The position numbers and the translations under genes were made by a program. Below are positions 61,343-64,000 of a DNA stretch of 64,000 nucleotides, in pieces; within the stretch, counting starts at the first letter, position 1; the number at the start of each line of letters is the position of its first letter. The stretch is taken from the NCBI GenBank assembly GCA_963844575.1, contig CAWJOU010000005.1:3596001-3660000 (forward strand), in the 5' to 3' direction. A model generated the notes under the pieces. The model was not told where the DNA came from and searched no databases. It saw nothing but the letters and a program-made list of their open reading frames with translations. The stretch is from DASZUK01 sp963844575 (GTDB taxonomy: Bacteria > Actinomycetota > Acidimicrobiia > Acidimicrobiales > RAAP-2).

Positions 61343-62236
61343 CGGGGCACTCCGACGAGCGCCGGGGACGGCGCGCCGTCCGCCGACGCCCGGCCCATGT
61401 AGGCGAGGACGAGGTCTTCGAGGCTCAGTTGCTCGACCGTCCAGGTCGGGTCGTGGATGGGCTCGTCGTGGCGGACGATGAGGGTGCGCTGGCGATCGGT
61501 GTCGCTCGCCTCGATGACCTCCCAGTCCGACGGTGGCCGCACGCCGTCGCGCCGAGGGCGCGCACAGCCGATGGTGACTGGCCAGCAGCTCGTCGATCTC
61601 CCCGGCTACCTGGACCCGGGAGGCGACGAGCACGACGAGGTAGTCGCAGACCCGCTCGAGATCGGCGACGAGGTGCGAGGAGAGGACGACGCTCACGTCG
61701 TGCTCGACGACGATGGCCATGAGGGCCTGGAGGAACTCCCGACGGGCCAGCGGGTCGAGGCTGGCGACCGGTTCGTCGAGGATCAGCAGCTCGGGCCGCT
61801 TGGCGATGGCCAGGGTGAGGGCCAGCTGGGCCCGCTGGCCACCCGAGAGCGTGCCGGCCTTCTGGCGCGGGTCGAGCCCGAGTTGCTCGATCCGCTGCTC
61901 GGCCAGCGCCTGGTCCCACGTCGGGTTGACCCAGCCCCCGAACCGCAGGTGATCGGCGACGGACATGGACGCGTAGACCGGCGTGTTCTGGGCGACGAAG
62001 CCGACCCGGCCGAGCTGCTCGGCGCCAGCGGCCGGCGTGCCGCCGAGCACCGTGATGCGGCCGGCGCTCGGTTCGAGCAGGCCGACGGCCAGGTGCAGGA
62101 GCGTCGTCTTGCCGGCGCCATTGGGCCCGACGAGGCCGACGACCTTGCCGGTGGGGACCGACAGGGTGCAGTCGGAGAGGGCGACGCGGCGCCCATAGCG
62201 CTTGGTGAGCCCCACGGTCTCGATGGCCGCGCTCAC
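61339..62236 (-). pseudogene. ABC transporter ATPase with one frameshift
   Basis: Walker A GPNGAGKTTLL, signature TLSGGQRAQLALTLAI and Walker B LLILDEPVASLDPLA are intact in the first 245 residues. After ELLASHHRLC (about 61560) the frame shifts by one base; the true end RPPSDWEVIEASDTDRQRTL ... LEDLVLAYMGRAS continues in another frame to 61339. GTG at 62236 overlaps the stop of the repaired GntR frame. Confidence 0.82.
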
Positions 62237-62626
62237 GCTACGCCTTCTTCAGCGGAGGACCGAAAGGTGTCCTGGAACAGCGCCTCGATGCTCTCCTCGT
62301 CGAGGCCGGCCCGGCGGGCCTTGGCCAGCCAACCGCAGCAGTGCTTGGCGGAGCGGCCCGTGGGCGGCGAGCGACCCGTCGCTCAAGGTGGCCGTGACGA
62401 AGGTACCGATCCCCGGCCTCGGCGCCACCAGCCCGGCGTGTTCGAGCTCCTTGTAGGCCTTCAGCACCGTGTTCGGGTTGATCGCCAGGTGCTCGACGAC
62501 CTCCTTGACCGTCGGGAGCTGATCGCCTTCGTCGAGCAGCCCGAGCCGGAGGGCCTGGCGCACCTGCCGCACGATCTGTTGATAGGGCGAGACACCCGAG
62601 CGGGCGTCCAAGTGGAACTCGATCAC
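62233..62626 (-). pseudogene. GntR/YtrA-family regulator with one frameshift
   Basis: The winged helix is intact: SGVSPYQQIVRQVRQALRLG, then LPTVKEVVEHLAINPNTVLK. After DGSLAAHG an extra base in a run at 62357-62359 shifts the frame. Removing it gives LAKARRAGLDEESIEALF and ends EEGVA with a stop that overlaps the ATPase GTG, as expected in an operon. YtrA-type regulators repress the exporter genes they precede. GTG at 62626 follows GGAGG by 4-5 nt. Confidence 0.82.
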
Positions 62627-62640
62627 CGATCCTCCGATTT

Positions 62641-62686
62641 ATCTAGGAGACTAGATGATTATGTGACATAACTACCGATCAGTCAA
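62641..62686 (-). promoter_or_regulatory. Promoter and operator of the GntR-ABC operon
   Basis: On the leftward strand TTGACT (62681-62686) and CATAAT (62658-62663) are 17 bp apart. Directly after the -10 lies the inverted repeat ATCTAG-GAGA-CTAGAT (62641-62656), over the expected transcription start and 15 bp before the GTG of the regulator. This is a good place for autoregulation by the GntR protein. Confidence 0.72.
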
Positions 62687-62788
62687 GCCCGAGCGCATCG
62701 GGCGAACCGGTCGCATCGCCGGCCGATACCCAGCGGTCCCGCACCTGGGACCCAGCGGACTCTGATCCCGGCCCGCGACGGTGGGGCC

Positions 62789-63417
62789 ATGCTGACGCCC
62801 GACCCCCTCGTCCGCACCCCCGCCCGGACGCCCGTCCGCAGCCCGGTCCACGCGGTCGGTCGACGGCAACGCCTGGCCGTCTGGCTCCGGTACTGCGCCG
62901 TCTCCGCGGTCTCGACCGGCACCAGCCTGACGACCCTCGGCGTCCTCGTCGGCGTGGCCGGTGTCGAGAGGTGGCCAAGTGATCGCCACGCGATCGGCAC
63001 GATCCCGTCGTTCGAGCTGAACCGCCGTGGGTCTGGGCCCATCAGGTCGCGGTCCGTCGTCCGCCAGGTCGTCCCGTTCGTGGCCCTGTCGTCGCGGGCT
63101 GTTAGTGGAGCGCGGCAGCCCGCACCGCGAATTGGCCCCGGGGCTGGCACACCGTCGCCGTCGAGACGGCCAACGTCGCCGCGTACGGCGCACTGTGGAT
63201 CCTCCAGTTCTTCGTCCTCGACCGGCTCCTCTTCGCCCACCGGGATTCGCAGGAGGCTCTCAGCTCGGTCGAAGCCGGTTCGCAGGGCGGTCGCGCAGAG
63301 TGCGCCCATGGCAACGACCCTGGTCCCACCACCTCCCGTCGACGAGCGGCCGGACCCGCAGCGACCGCCGGCGCCGGCCGGCCCGTCGCCGATCGGCCCG
63401 TCGCCATCCGAGGGTGA
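62789..63417 (+). pseudogene. GtrA-family membrane protein, frameshifted
   Basis: The family text runs through several frames: RYCAVSAVSTGTSLTTLGVL, VGVAG; AIGTIPSFELNRR followed in the next frame by WVWAHQVAV; then TVAVETANVAAYGALWILQF and FVLDRLLFAHRD. GtrA proteins are small four-helix membrane proteins thought to move lipid-linked sugars. At least three indels or a longer loss in the middle separate these parts. The last frame stops at 63417, inside the next gene, so the true end is probably near 63280. Confidence 0.68.
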
Positions 63418-64000
63418 CGGCGGGCGGCAGGCCCGGTGGGTCCTGCCCGCTCTCGTCGCCCTCCTGACCGTCACCGCCGTCGCCTACCTCTGGGACCTGA
63501 GCGCGTCCGGCTACGCCAACAGCTTCTACGCCGCCGCGGTGCAGGCCGGCACGAAGAGCTGGAAGGCGTTCTTCTTCGGCTCGCTCGACTCGTCCAACTT
63601 CATCACCGTCGACAAGTCACCGGCTTCGCTCTGGGTGATGGAGCTCTCCGGTCGGATCTTCGGGTTCAACAGCTGGAGCCTGCTCGTCCCCCAGGCCCTG
63701 GAAGGAGTGGCCGCGGTCGGGCTGGTGTACGCCGCGGTCAAGCGCTGGTTCGGGCCGGCCGCCGGGCTCGTGGCCGGCGGCGTCCTGGCCTGCACGCCCG
63801 TCGCCGCTCTCATGTTCCGGTTCGACAACCCCGACGCCCTGATGGTGCTGCTCCTCGTCGCCGCCGCCTACGCCATGGTCCGCGCCCTGGAGAAGGCCGG
63901 GACCAAGTGGATCGTCGCGGCCGGTGTCTGTCTCGGCTTCGCCTTCCTGGCCAAGATGCTCCAGGCGTTCACCGTCCTGCCGGCGTTCGCCGTGGTCTAC
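63308..64000 (+). CDS. ArnT/PMT-like membrane glycosyltransferase, 3' end beyond window
   Basis: A 231-residue N-terminal part of a GT-C fold transferase that uses a lipid-linked sugar. After a Pro-rich cytoplasmic tail and one membrane helix come NSFYAAAVQAGTKSWKAFFF, the acidic motif region NFITVDKSPASLWVMELSG, FRFDNPDALMVLLLVAAAYA and LGFAFLAKMLQAFTVLPAF, all typical of the actinobacterial PMT_2 group. The frame is intact. The ATG at 63308 has only a weak ribosome binding site. It follows the GtrA gene, a common pairing in cell-wall sugar transfer. Confidence 0.85.
   Translation, partial: MATTLVPPPPVDERPDPQRPPAPAGPSPIGPSPSEGDGGRQARWVLPALVALLTVTAVAYLWDLSASGYANSFYAAAVQAGTKSWKAFFFGSLDSSNFITVDKSPASLWVMELSGRIFGFNSWSLLVPQALEGVAAVGLVYAAVKRWFGPAAGLVAGGVLACTPVAALMFRFDNPDALMVLLLVAAAYAMVRALEKAGTKWIVAAGVCLGFAFLAKMLQAFTVLPAFAVVY

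Noticed and set aside
60986..62236. Apparent ATPase-permease fusion on the leftward strand
   Set aside because: Same situation: a frameshift near 61560 hides the true ATPase end at 61339 and the permease ATG at 61342.

Overview
The window is very GC-rich, uses GTG and TTG starts freely, and carries genes typical of an actinobacterium: a mycobacterial-type SUF operon, an LCP cell-wall ligase, a CwlO/RipA-like NlpC/P60 hydrolase, KstR-like palindromes and steroid-type beta-oxidation genes. Three secreted proteins built from 42-residue GYWxVASDGG repeats point to the class Acidimicrobiia. This placement is an inference from gene content; there is no rRNA gene here to confirm it. No tRNA, rRNA or CRISPR array was seen.

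Layout. 0-7.5 kb: partial LCP protein and the Fe-S assembly genes sufB, sufD, a Rieske ferredoxin and sufC, with three unrelated genes lying between sufB and sufD. 7.6-15.5 kb: oligopeptidase B, a RodZ-like membrane protein, a TetR regulator with a palindromic operator, an RmlC-like epimerase, a flavin reductase, an MBL hydrolase, an epoxide-hydrolase-like enzyme and mutY. 15.4-21.7 kb: three genes that fit the ethylmalonyl-CoA pathway (mesaconyl-CoA hydratase, methylsuccinyl-CoA dehydrogenase, malyl-CoA lyase type), mixed with membrane and hypothetical genes. 22-24.2 kb: NlpC/P60 hydrolase and a divergent Lgt-like protein. 24.3-29.9 kb: a catabolic block (SDR, acyl-CoA synthetase, thioesterase, enoyl-CoA hydratase, thiolase) with KstR-like palindromes at its two promoter regions. 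30.0-32.2 kb: an overlapping ParA/AlbA_2-HATPase gene pair. 32.4-36.8 kb: hemerythrin, a secreted propeller/GYW protein and an epoxide hydrolase.

36.8-43.5 kb: branched-chain amino acid synthesis. leuB-ilvE-cimA run leftward behind a promoter, a 10-residue leader peptide rich in Leu/Val/Ile codons and an intrinsic terminator, which together look like an attenuator. greA-leuC-leuD run rightward. Together they supply citramalate synthase, isopropylmalate isomerase, isopropylmalate dehydrogenase and the transaminase. 43.6-44.8 kb: a complete IS630-family element with terminal inverted repeats and a probable programmed frameshift. 44.8-50.4 kb: a sulfur and redox group (DoxX protein, heme-oxygenase-like iron enzyme, cysteine dioxygenase, triple rhodanese-like protein) and a secreted Thr-rich protein.

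50.9-63.3 kb stands apart. Nearly every gene is readable only if one or more single-base indels or a stop codon are bridged: two GYW-repeat proteins, two ABC exporters, a two-component kinase, a ferric-reductase-like/ApbE redox module, a YtrA-type regulator and a GtrA protein. Motifs continue across each break, so these are either recent mutations or consensus errors. The window ends inside an ArnT-like membrane glycosyltransferase.
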